Source of the DNA: Alphaproteobacteria bacterium UBA1301
Lineage (GTDB): Bacteria; Pseudomonadota; Alphaproteobacteria; Micropepsales; Micropepsaceae
Reading direction: 5' to 3'
Assembly (NCBI GenBank): GCA_002307725.1
Contig: DBUB01000007.1
Coordinates: 176,067-240,066, forward strand
DNA: 64,000 bases
Shown: positions 1 to 7,310 of the stretch, one piece after another
Layout of the letters: each line of letters opens with the position of its first letter
How positions within the stretch are numbered: position 1 is the first letter of the stretch
Program-made: the position numbers and the translations under genes
The notes under the pieces: generated by a model
Databases searched by the model: none
What the model saw: the letters and a program-made list of their open reading frames with translations, nothing else
What the model was told of the DNA's origin: nothing

Positions 1-108
1 CATTCCGATTTGTGCCTGATCGCGAATTTCGCCGGCATCACCTACAACGATCTCATCGCCCGCATCATGGCGTCGTTTTTCCGGCGTCACCCGGACCTCA
101 AACCATGA
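1..108 (+). CDS. ATP-grasp ligase-like protein, C-terminal end only
   Basis: An open frame enters from the left edge and stops with TGA at 106-108, giving 35 residues that include a stretch reading LIANFAGITYNDLI. This resembles the last helix of D-alanine-D-alanine ligase-type ATP-grasp enzymes, where an A-G-[IL]-[ST]-Y/F-x-[DE]-L motif closes the domain, and it parallels the end of the next gene (EAGLSYADLMEGIV). The stop overlaps the next start as ATGA (start at 105), so the two are almost certainly co-translated. The assignment rests on a short fragment and on similarity to the neighbour. The body of the gene, including all catalytic residues, lies outside the window. Confidence 0.6.
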   Translation, partial: HSDLCLIANFAGITYNDLIARIMASFFRRHPDLKP

Positions 109-1070
109 AAATCCTCGTTCTGCATTCCGACGTTCCGCCCAATGCGCCGCCGGAAGACCAGGACACGTTGATCGCCGCCCGCGCCATCTCCGAGGCGCTG
201 CAGTCGCGTGGCCACAGCGCGCCGCTTGCCACTTTCGTGGCGGATCGCGAAGCCTTGCGCCGGACGATCGCGCCGCATCGCCCCGATGTCGTCTTTAATC
301 TGGTGGAAGGCATCGATGGGCAGGGGCGCCTCGCCTATCTGGCGCCGCAGATGCTGGACGAAATCGGCGTGCGTTATACCGGCGCCGGTGCCCGCTCGCT
401 GATCCTCACCGGCGACAAGCCGCGCAGCAAAAGGATGCTGCGCGAGGCGGGTCTACCGACGCCCTTGTGGGCCGAACCGCCGGAATGGCAGGGGCTGGGC
501 GCCGGGCGTTGGATCGTCAAATGCGCCGACGAAGACGCTTCGCTCGGTCTCGACGATGGCGCCGTGGTCACTGCCCCTGACGTGGAAGCCCGCGCCGCGG
601 CGTGCCGGGCCCGTTTCGGCGGCCGCTGGTTCGCTGAGGAATATATCGACGGGCGCGAATTCAACATCGCCATCATCGAGCAGAACGGAGCGCCGCATGT
701 GCTGCCGATGGCCGAGATGATGTTCGTCGGCTGGCCGGTGGAACGCCCGCGCATCGTCGGCTACACCGCCAAATGGGACGATGCCTCGTTCGAATCCGTC
801 AAAACGGTGCGCCGCTTCGGCATCGAATACCGCGAGCCCGCCTTGGCGCGCGAACTCAGCTATCAATGCGTCGAGTGCTGGGAGATGTTCGCTTGCCGCG
901 GCACCGCGCGGGTCGATTTCCGTGTTGACATGAACGGCCACCCCTCGATTCTCGAGATCAATCCCAATCCGGGCATCGCGCCGGATGCGGGCCTTTCCGT
1001 CGCCGCAGCGGAAGCGGGGCTCTCTTACGCCGATCTCATGGAAGGTATCGTTCAGGAAGCCGTGCGATGA
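105..1070 (+). CDS. D-alanine-D-alanine ligase-like ATP-grasp protein
   Basis: A 321-residue ATP-grasp protein. The start at 105 is preferred over an upstream in-frame ATG at 12 because it begins with a Rossmann-like strand (MKILVLHSDV) typical of the fold and overlaps the previous stop as ATGA. The N-terminal PreATP-grasp region is followed by the ATP-grasp domain (IVKCADEDASLG, EEYIDGREFN) and a C-terminal metal site (RVDFRVD, then EINPNPG). The D, E and N residues that hold the two Mg2+ ions are present. Such ligases join a carboxylate to an amine through an acyl phosphate. Cell-wall Ddl is usually near mur/ftsQ genes, which are absent here, and a second ATP-grasp gene is adjacent, so a dedicated peptide-type ligation is more likely than housekeeping Ddl. 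The substrate is unknown. Confidence 0.8.
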   Translation: MKILVLHSDVPPNAPPEDQDTLIAARAISEALQSRGHSAPLATFVADREALRRTIAPHRPDVVFNLVEGIDGQGRLAYLAPQMLDEIGVRYTGAGARSLILTGDKPRSKRMLREAGLPTPLWAEPPEWQGLGAGRWIVKCADEDASLGLDDGAVVTAPDVEARAAACRARFGGRWFAEEYIDGREFNIAIIEQNGAPHVLPMAEMMFVGWPVERPRIVGYTAKWDDASFESVKTVRRFGIEYREPALARELSYQCVECWEMFACRGTARVDFRVDMNGHPSILEINPNPGIAPDAGLSVAAAEAGLSYADLMEGIVQEAVR

Positions 1071-1648
1071 TCGCGCTCAGCCGTGCTTACGCCAGCGTGT
1101 TCGGCGCCCCGGTGATCGACCGCATTGACCCGCGCCTCTTCACCCTTCGCTATTTCGCCGCCTGCATGGATTGCAGCTTCTGCGCTGACCAATGCTGTTC
1201 CTATGGCGTCGACATCGACACGGCTAACATCGATGCCTTGCGCGGTTTGGGGGCAGACTTCGCAGCCTTCGTCGGTGTGCCGCAAAGCGATTGGTTCACC
1301 GCCGAACGCAGCGCCGATGCCGAATTTCCCTCCGGCACTTACGGCCGCACCCAGACCCGCGACGGCAAATGCGTTTTCGCCGACCGCGGTGGCCGCGGCT
1401 GCCGCATCCACGCTTGGTGCCTGCAGCAGGGCCTCGATTACCACCGCTACAAACCGCTGGTCTCGACGCTGTTTCCCGTTACCTTCGAATTCGGCGCTTT
1501 GGTGCCCTCGCCCGAAACCCTCGACGGCACGCTGGCCTGTGCCGGAAGCGGCCCAACGCTGTATCAAGGCGCCCGCGACGAACTTGTCTACTATTTCGGC
1601 GAAGCCTTCGTTGCCGAACTCGACGCCCATGCAGATAGGGCGTGCTGA
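1067..1648 (+). CDS. YkgJ-like cysteine-cluster protein
   Basis: 193 residues, starting inside the previous stop (ATGA). The N-terminal part has a dense cysteine cluster: C33, C36, C39, C43 and C44 in CMDCSFCADQCC. Further cysteines follow in GKCVF and in GCRIHAWC. This arrangement fits the YkgJ / DUF3109-type putative metal-binding proteins, thought to hold zinc or an iron-sulfur centre. No signal peptide or membrane segment is visible, so it is probably cytoplasmic. Its tight coupling to two ATP-grasp genes suggests that it acts in the same pathway, perhaps as a redox or metal-binding partner; that is inference. An Fe-S oxidoreductase role is the main alternative. Confidence 0.7.
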   Translation: MIALSRAYASVFGAPVIDRIDPRLFTLRYFAACMDCSFCADQCCSYGVDIDTANIDALRGLGADFAAFVGVPQSDWFTAERSADAEFPSGTYGRTQTRDGKCVFADRGGRGCRIHAWCLQQGLDYHRYKPLVSTLFPVTFEFGALVPSPETLDGTLACAGSGPTLYQGARDELVYYFGEAFVAELDAHADRAC

Positions 1649-1702
1649 CGGCGGACGCGCACGATACACTCACAAGAAGATTCGTCGCCGGGGGGCAAAC
1701 GC

Positions 1703-2212
1703 TTGAACACCAATTTTCTTCCTTATACGAACCTTGACTTGCTCGAGCCCGGCTGCTGCTGCCCGGCGTTCGATCCCAAGGCGTGGGACCAACTCGACCT
1801 GCATTTCCGCGACAAGCTTTTCGTGCATTTTCGCACCCGCAGCCTGTTCCACATTCCGCTCAATATGAGTGCGGCGTTTTTCGACACCTGGGAAGCGATC
1901 AAGGCGGCCGGCGCCGAGGATGGCCAGTTTGCCATCCTCTCCAACGACGAATCCAAATGGCGTGGCGAGCACTATTTCGCCGTCACCAAAGAGGTGCCAG
2001 GCCTTCACAACGTCAGACTCACCGGCGACTTCGTTACGCGGGTGTTCGAAGGTCCCTATCGCGACGCCTATATCTGGGTGAACGAGATGCGCGAAGACAT
2101 CGCGCTGATGGGCCACCGGATGGGCCGCCTGTTTTTCTATTACACCACCTGCCCCAAATGCGCCGAGCGCCGCGGCAAGAACTATGTGGTGGGTGTGGGG
2201 GAAGTGGTGTGA
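1703..2212 (+). CDS. conserved protein with CCCP and CPKC motifs
   Basis: 169 residues from a TTG start at 1703 with a G-rich stretch just upstream (1690-1695). The only in-frame ATG (codon 55) would remove the conserved front. The N-terminus carries PGCCCPAFDPKAW, the middle VTKEVPG, then GDFVTRVFEGPY, and the C-terminus FYYTTCPKCAERRGKNYVV. These blocks match from memory a widespread uncharacterised family (often misnamed 'hydrolase') with a GyrI-like fold and a C-terminal CPKCAKxxGxNYV motif. The 54-base gap after the cysteine-cluster gene and the same strand suggest one transcript. The two cysteine motifs could bind a metal. No enzymatic role is known to me. Confidence 0.65.
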   Translation: MNTNFLPYTNLDLLEPGCCCPAFDPKAWDQLDLHFRDKLFVHFRTRSLFHIPLNMSAAFFDTWEAIKAAGAEDGQFAILSNDESKWRGEHYFAVTKEVPGLHNVRLTGDFVTRVFEGPYRDAYIWVNEMREDIALMGHRMGRLFFYYTTCPKCAERRGKNYVVGVGEVV

Positions 2213-2227
2213 GCAGGCGCTGATCTC

Positions 2228-2581
2228 CTACACGTCGAGATATCCCACCGATTCGATGTCTTCCTCGATGCGTAGCACGCGCAAGGTGCGGCGGTTGCCT
2301 CGCCGGTCCTCCCATTCCGCGGTCTGGCCGACGCTGAGGCCCAAGAGCGCTGCACCGACCGGCGACTGAAGCGAAATCCGGCCGCGTTCGGGATCGACGT
2401 CACGCAGCGGCACCACGCGCACCCGTCGGGTCCGTCCGGTATTCTGGTCGTGATAGACCACCGCTTCGCCAATATCGACGGCGCCGAGACCGCTACGCCG
2501 CGGCGTGCGCGCGACGATCCTGGCGCGTTCATGTTCGCTGTCGGGTGGTGAAAATGGCGGCAGAGTGGCGATTGTTTTCAA
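2228..2581 (-). CDS. GreA/GreB C-terminal-domain protein, Rnk-like
   Basis: 117 residues. I place the start at the TTG at 2581 because a strong Shine-Dalgarno (AGGAGG) lies six bases upstream of it; the frame also opens at a GTG at 2614, but that codon has no ribosome site. Residues from about 35 to the end match the GreA/GreB C-terminal FKBP-like domain as found in Rnk (VDIGEAVVYHD, then SPVGAALLGLSVGQ, and a final VLRI strand). Proteins of this type bind the secondary channel of RNA polymerase. The long N-terminal coiled coil of GreA is missing, so transcript-cleavage activity is unlikely; a Rnk-like regulatory role fits better. It converges on the CPKC-motif gene. Confidence 0.75.
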   Translation of the reverse strand: MKTIATLPPFSPPDSEHERARIVARTPRRSGLGAVDIGEAVVYHDQNTGRTRRVRVVPLRDVDPERGRISLQSPVGAALLGLSVGQTAEWEDRRGNRRTLRVLRIEEDIESVGYLDV

Positions 2582-2902
2582 CGAACGCCTCCTTTTGGAC
2601 GCGCGCGTGCTCACGCCTTAACGGCGGTGGCGCTGGTCCTGTTGTGGTGATTTCGCGGGCTCTACCCGGACGCGGCAGGAATGCGCGTCCGGGCTCAATT
2701 GCCTTTGGTCAGGCGTCCGGCGCGATGCGCGGCTTTACGAAGGAACGTTGTCATACCCGAAAGGTAGGTACTGAAACGCGTCATTTCAACGTGCGACACC
2801 ATGAATAACCAGCAAGAAACCCCATAAAATACGTGTTAGCGCAATCATCCATAGGTGTACGCGCAACGTGAGAAGGACGGCGTTGTCAAAGGTGTGTGCG
2901 CC

Positions 2903-3253
2903 TTACAATCTGATCCCGAATTTTGGCGCCGCCCAGATCATCGCGGCATAGAGCACCATCGTCAGCACACATCCCGCCGCTAGCGCCGACCAGAACGCCA
3001 CGCCGCGCTTCAAAAGAACCGGGATCAAAACGAACATCGGCAGCGAAGGCGCGATGAACCACAGCGTGCCGGAAACGTGCGCGGCCATGCGGGCCGGATC
3101 GTGGGTGTCGTGCCACAGCCACATCATGCCTAGCACCGACACCAGAGGCAGCGACGCGATCAACCCGCCGAAGCCAGGATAACGCTTGGCCACCTCCGAC
3201 ACCGCCGCCACGATGACGCCGGAGAGGGAGGCTTTGAGGAGAAGATAGAACAT
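2903..3253 (-). CDS. DUF3147 family inner-membrane protein
   Basis: 116 residues. The ATG at 3253 is chosen because the longer frame to 3346 adds a charged, non-membrane leader foreign to the family. Four hydrophobic segments are evident (about 1-20, 29-47, 63-82 and 86-108). The sequence FGGLIASLPLVSVLGMMWLW with the later FWSALAAGC is the hallmark of DUF3147, short four-helix membrane proteins of unknown function common in proteobacteria. It is a single gene between a convergent-facing protease and a 320-base stretch (2582-2902) in which I see no gene. Function cannot be deduced further. Confidence 0.75.
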   Translation of the reverse strand: MFYLLLKASLSGVIVAAVSEVAKRYPGFGGLIASLPLVSVLGMMWLWHDTHDPARMAAHVSGTLWFIAPSLPMFVLIPVLLKRGVAFWSALAAGCVLTMVLYAAMIWAAPKFGIRL

Positions 3254-3453
3254 CGGCGACCCCGGGTGCGAAGCAGAAGCAGAGTAGCCGTTCCCTCGCC
3301 CCGGATGCAAAAACGTTCGTTCGCGCCGCCGAAGCGGACATACCAACCCAACAAATTAGGTCTGAGTTGCGCCAAAAGTGCTTTTTGCAAGCGCCTTACA
3401 GCAGCCCAAACCTCGAATGACTTCGTGCTTCAGCGGAATTGTCGTCGTGAAAT

Positions 3454-4755
3454 TCAGTGACTTGTCTTGTCGTAGTTGCGAGGCTCGGGATCGTCCTGCC
3501 ACAAGGTTTGGAGGCCGTGCGCCAGAAACCGAACGCGCAGCATGTCATTGCCCTCAATCGCGAAGAGGCCGTCGGGGGCGAGTGGCGTCAGACGGCGCGC
3601 TGGCCGGTCGGCCCGCGTCATCACAAGCGAGCCGTCCGTCGCGGTAATCGCAATCGGACCATATTGTCCCGTCCAAGATTGAAGTGTTCCCATCGGCAGC
3701 ACGACGGGATGCAAGCGCGCGTTCACCGCCACCCGGACCCAGGCATAGTCCGCTCGGTTTTCTTTGGTCACGGATGCTGTTTGGCTCAACCGGTCGAGGA
3801 GGTGAATTTGCGCCACATCGAGCGCGAGCAGCGGATCGCTTTCAATATCTGGCGCGATTCCAACACCTTCCCAATTGCTGTTACTCACCGGATGAACGGG
3901 GCGCCCGAAGGAAATGCTGAAGACATAACCGCCGGGAATTGGCACATATTTGTTGTTGTTGGCAGCACCCACAGTCTTGTTGCCGATCAATACTCCCAGC
4001 TTGTATTGCTGCACTTGGTAAGCGAAATCCTCGCCTGCCGAGCCGACATTGCCGTCGATGAGAACGGCGAGCGGCTTGCCGATCAGTCGTCCGGCCGGAA
4101 GATAAGATAATGTGCGCGACTGCACCGGAGCCTTCCCGGCTTCGAAGAAGGTGTAGAGTGGCAGATCGGCTTTCATGAAATGGCTGACCAGATAGCGCAC
4201 CGCCGCATGCGAGCCGCCTGGATTGCCGCGCAAATCGATGATTAGTCCATCACCATCTTTCAGGAAACGCATAGCGTCGTCATAAATGCCGCCGGTTTCA
4301 TCGTCGATCCACTCAAAGCTCGCGATCTTCAGATAGCGAAGGTTGCCAGGTAGAATACGCAACTCGGTCAGGCCGTGATGATTGCTCGTGGCGTGGCGGC
4401 GCTCATAAGCATCGGTATTTTCCGTCTTCTCGGCTTTCGCATCTTGCGCAAGGACGTTGGACTGTTCTCGATCATAGAAAAGGTAGAGATGATGGTCGCC
4501 GCTGGCCGCGCGGACATCTTCTGTCACCCTTTCGCTGAATACCGCCGGGGTGGTGTTGTGGTAGCGCCCAGTTTGCAGAGCTGTCTGTAGCTTGTCCGTG
4601 ATCGCCGCGCGCTTCTCGGGGAAGATATAGCTCTTTTCGACGACGGTACGAATCGCGGCGACTTCGGCCAAGTGATCCGACGGTTTTTCGGCATTGGCAG
4701 CCAAAGCAGGGCTGGCCAGTGCGGCCAAGAGCGCAAACGCATATGACAATTTCAT
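3454..4755 (-). CDS. secreted S41-family (C-terminal-processing type) peptidase
   Basis: 433 residues with a Sec signal peptide (residues 1-19, ending ALA-A). The core has the S41 hallmarks: IIDLRGNPGG at 172-181, the serine nucleophile in GNVGSAGEDF (S239), and GNKTVGAANN (K260), which begins the segment that carries the IRBP/tricorn-type family's conserved glycines. A helical N-terminal IRBP-like domain (about 22-120) precedes it and there is no PDZ domain. The C-terminal 100 residues form an extra beta-rich domain (LQSWTGQYGPIAI). It probably acts in the periplasm on unknown peptides. Its ATG overlaps the stop of the marR gene (ATGA), so its expression is tied to that regulator. Confidence 0.85.
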   Translation of the reverse strand: MKLSYAFALLAALASPALAANAEKPSDHLAEVAAIRTVVEKSYIFPEKRAAITDKLQTALQTGRYHNTTPAVFSERVTEDVRAASGDHHLYLFYDREQSNVLAQDAKAEKTENTDAYERRHATSNHHGLTELRILPGNLRYLKIASFEWIDDETGGIYDDAMRFLKDGDGLIIDLRGNPGGSHAAVRYLVSHFMKADLPLYTFFEAGKAPVQSRTLSYLPAGRLIGKPLAVLIDGNVGSAGEDFAYQVQQYKLGVLIGNKTVGAANNNKYVPIPGGYVFSISFGRPVHPVSNSNWEGVGIAPDIESDPLLALDVAQIHLLDRLSQTASVTKENRADYAWVRVAVNARLHPVVLPMGTLQSWTGQYGPIAITATDGSLVMTRADRPARRLTPLAPDGLFAIEGNDMLRVRFLAHGLQTLWQDDPEPRNYDKTSH

Positions 4756-5243
4756 CGTTTGGACTTCTCCACGGGTGTTTCTCGTTTTTTGCGCTCGGCT
4801 GCGATGCGGTCGGAAAAAGAATGCTCGGCGAGCAGCTTCAAGGTGTTTTTCAAGACGTCCGGCAGGGATAGACCCAACTCGGCATCAAGAGTGCGTGCGG
4901 CGGCCTCGGTAATCTCCCATTGCTGCTTCACCAGCGGCAGTATCGCTTCTGCGGCGGGGCTGAGAGAAATGATGCGCTCGCGTGCGTCGTCGCCGGATGT
5001 GATCATCAGCAGCTTGCGTTTCGACATATCGGTAACGGTCTGGCTGGCTGCCGAATGGGTGATCCCCGCATGCTGCGAGATGGTGCGGATGGACGCCGGT
5101 CCCAGCGTCTGCAGGGCTCGTACAATCGGTGTGTAGCGCGGTTTGTAGTCGATACCCGTACGCAGGTAAGCCTCTTCTACAGCACCGTCCAGGCATTCGA
5201 TCAGGTGGCGAAGGAGGGTTCCAAGGGTCGGAGATCTGGCCAT
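4752..5243 (-). CDS. MarR-family transcriptional regulator
   Basis: 163 residues with the winged helix-turn-helix of MarR proteins (SIRTISQHAGITHSAASQTV, then the wing near DDARERIISLSP) flanked by dimerisation helices. The frame extends to a TTG at 5279, but that TTG forms the -35 box of a good promoter (5251-5279). The ATG at 5243, roughly at the expected transcription start, is therefore preferred and implies a leaderless message. The gene is co-translated with the S41 peptidase, a likely target. A dyad in its own promoter suggests autoregulation. The ligand is unknown. Confidence 0.85.
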   Translation of the reverse strand: MARSPTLGTLLRHLIECLDGAVEEAYLRTGIDYKPRYTPIVRALQTLGPASIRTISQHAGITHSAASQTVTDMSKRKLLMITSGDDARERIISLSPAAEAILPLVKQQWEITEAAARTLDAELGLSLPDVLKNTLKLLAEHSFSDRIAAERKKRETPVEKSKR

Positions 5244-5249
5244 TTGAAA

Positions 5250-5279
5250 ATGTATAAGCGCTGTTACATCTCGGTGCAA
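5250..5279 (-). promoter_or_regulatory. marR promoter with overlapping operator; leaderless start
   Basis: Read on the minus strand: -35 TTGCAC (5279-5274), 17-base spacer, -10 TATACA (5256-5251). The expected transcription start falls at about 5244, next to the ATG at 5243. A dyad ATGTA-N2-AGCGCT-N2-TACAT spans 5250-5269, covering spacer and -10, as expected for a MarR-type repressor site. No Shine-Dalgarno is present, in line with leaderless translation. All of this is read from sequence and not tested. Confidence 0.6.
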
Positions 5280-5343
5280 GAATGTTTTCTGAAAGTCTGA
5301 CTCAAAAATGGATCCGACGGCTTCGCCCCCGCGTGAAAATAAC

Positions 5344-6246
5344 TTATGTCAACGGCTCCATCGGCATCTCGACCTTGTGGCGGTATTCGCGCCAGGCGAT
5401 CAGCAGGCCGGAGGCGATCACCACGGCGGCGCCGAGGAGCACCATCGCTTCGGGATGTTCGCCGAGCACGAACCAGCCAAGCAGCATCGCCCACACCATC
5501 GCGGTGTAATCGAACGGCGCCAGCAGCGAGGGTTCGCCGTAGCGATAGCAATAGGTCATCAAAACCTGGCCCACACCGCCGAACAGGCCGCAACTGACCA
5601 GCCAGAAGATTTGCATCCAGCTCAGCGCCACATGATCGAACGCCATCACGATCAGTCCGGCGATGGCGCAGGCGCTCATGAAATAGAACACGATGGCTTC
5701 CGAGCGTTCGGTGGCCGACATCTGGCGGATCCACACCACGATGAACGCCGACAGCAGCGTGAAGGCCAAGGCATAGAGCACACCCTGCGACAGCTTCAGG
5801 GTGATGAGGGCATTCAATCCGCCATGCGGTTCCATCATCAACAGGACGCCGGCAAAGCCGATCAGCACCGCCGCCCAGCGCCACGGTCCGGCATGTTCGC
5901 GCAACATCAGCGCCGCCAGGACCACCGCAAAGATCGGCTGCATGAAGCCGAACGCGGTCACGGTGACCAGCGGCAAGAGCGCCAGCGCGGTGAAGTTGGT
6001 GAACATGGCGGCAACGCCGACGATTCCACGCACCACATGCACCAGCGGCCGTTCGGTTTTGATCGCCGCGCGTGGCCCCACTGTGAAGCAGGTCCAGATG
6101 AACAGCGGCAGCAGCGCGAAGAAGCCGCGGAAGAACACGACCTGGCCGATCGGCACATCGCCCGCCAGCTTGATGGCGCCGTACATGAGGGAGAAGGCGA
6201 GGGACTGGCCGAGCTTCAGCGTAATCGCCAGCGCGTTGTGTCTCAA
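5344..6246 (-). CDS. EamA/DMT-superfamily transporter
   Basis: 300 residues with about ten hydrophobic segments in two EamA repeats (e.g. LAFSLMYGAIKLAG at the front, FDYTAMVWAMLLGWFVLGE in the second half). The frame stays open upstream to 7137, but that part is only the alternative frame of corA. The start is placed at the TTG at 6246, which overlaps the corA stop (TTGA) and yields the usual short cytoplasmic lead (RHNALAITLK). DMT proteins of this group export metabolites or amino acids across the inner membrane. Translational coupling to corA suggests shared expression; substrate unknown. Confidence 0.8.
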   Translation of the reverse strand: MRHNALAITLKLGQSLAFSLMYGAIKLAGDVPIGQVVFFRGFFALLPLFIWTCFTVGPRAAIKTERPLVHVVRGIVGVAAMFTNFTALALLPLVTVTAFGFMQPIFAVVLAALMLREHAGPWRWAAVLIGFAGVLLMMEPHGGLNALITLKLSQGVLYALAFTLLSAFIVVWIRQMSATERSEAIVFYFMSACAIAGLIVMAFDHVALSWMQIFWLVSCGLFGGVGQVLMTYCYRYGEPSLLAPFDYTAMVWAMLLGWFVLGEHPEAMVLLGAAVVIASGLLIAWREYRHKVEMPMEPLT

Positions 6247-7220
6247 AGCCAACCTTTGCGCTTGAACCAGATGTAGGGAACCACGGCCGACACGATCATC
6301 ACCACCCAGGCCAAGGGATAGGCCCAAACCTGATCCAGTTCCGGCATGTGGTGGAAGTTCATCCCCCAGATCGAAGCGAACAGGGTCGGCGGCAGGAACA
6401 CCATTGCCGCCACCGACATGATTTTGATGATGTTGTTCTGGTCGATGTTGATCAGGCCGAGCGTGGCGTCGAGTAGGTACGACAGGCGGTTGGTGAGATA
6501 GCTGAGGTGGTCTTGCAGTGAAGCAACGTCGCGGGTCAGCGTCTTGACGTGGGGCAGCACGTCCTTGTTGGTGCTGTTGTCCATCGCCTGTTGCAGGAAG
6601 GCCAGCGTGCGCGAGATGGTGAGCAGGCTCTCGCGGATTTTGCCGGCGAGATCGTGTTTGCGCCCCAGCGCCCGCAGAACTTCCTGGAACTCGTGGGAGG
6701 TGATCGGGTGCTGAGTGTTGTCGGGATCGAAGATGTCGCGGCTGATCAGTTCGATCTCGGTGGAGGCGCGTTCCTGAATATCGGCGAGCCGGTCGATGAT
6801 GACGTCCAAAAGATCGAGCAGCACGTTCTCGGCCTTGGTGGCGGGAACGGTGCCGCGGCGGCAGCGCGCCTCGAAGGTGCGAAAGGGCTGCGGCTCGGTA
6901 TAGCGGATGGTGATCAGGGTGTTGCGGATCAGGGCAAACGTCACCACGCCGGCCACCGGGCTTTCGGTGCCGGAATTGGCCAGCACCAGCGCGGTCATGT
7001 AGAGCGCGCCGTTTTCGGCATAGAGCCGCGACGAGACCTCGATCTCTTCCATGTCGGCGCGGGTCGGCAGGTCGACGCCGAGGGTGTTGTTGACGGCCTG
7101 GCGTTCCTCCGGACTGGGGTCGAACAGATCGATCCACAGCGCCTCGTGCGGGACGCCCGCGCTGTCCGCATCCGGAACAATTCTGAGGCCGCCGTTCAGC
7201 GGCAGGTAAGTCTTCATCAT
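6243..7220 (-). CDS. corA: CorA-family divalent cation transporter
   Basis: 325 residues. Starts at one of two adjacent ATGs (7220 or 7217). The N-terminal two thirds form the soluble CorA funnel (long helices with RTLAFLQQAMDNSTNK). Two transmembrane helices close the protein, and the first ends in the signature GMN (SIWGMNFHHMPE), the selectivity filter for Mg2+ in CorA. The C-terminal tail is basic (WFKRKGWL), as expected. It is a homopentameric inner-membrane channel for Mg2+ or Co2+; the second acidic residue of the usual MPE loop is kept. The stop overlaps the DMT transporter start. Confidence 0.9.
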   Translation of the reverse strand: MMKTYLPLNGGLRIVPDADSAGVPHEALWIDLFDPSPEERQAVNNTLGVDLPTRADMEEIEVSSRLYAENGALYMTALVLANSGTESPVAGVVTFALIRNTLITIRYTEPQPFRTFEARCRRGTVPATKAENVLLDLLDVIIDRLADIQERASTEIELISRDIFDPDNTQHPITSHEFQEVLRALGRKHDLAGKIRESLLTISRTLAFLQQAMDNSTNKDVLPHVKTLTRDVASLQDHLSYLTNRLSYLLDATLGLINIDQNNIIKIMSVAAMVFLPPTLFASIWGMNFHHMPELDQVWAYPLAWVVMIVSAVVPYIWFKRKGWL

Positions 7221-7310
7221 CGGACGGTGTCCGGAACGGGGAAATGGATGGGACCTGTCCCCAGACGGGCGACGAGGTCCGCGGACCATAGCCTCGACGT
7301 TGGAATGAGG

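Noticed and set aside
2545..2808. An 87-codon plus-strand frame overlapping the GreA-like gene start
   Set aside because: No ribosome site, no family resemblance, and it runs across the start of the opposite-strand gene.
5344..7137. A 597-codon minus-strand frame covering both the DMT and CorA regions
   Set aside because: Its first half is only the shifted frame of corA (Arg/Pro-rich, no fold); the real DMT gene starts at 6246.
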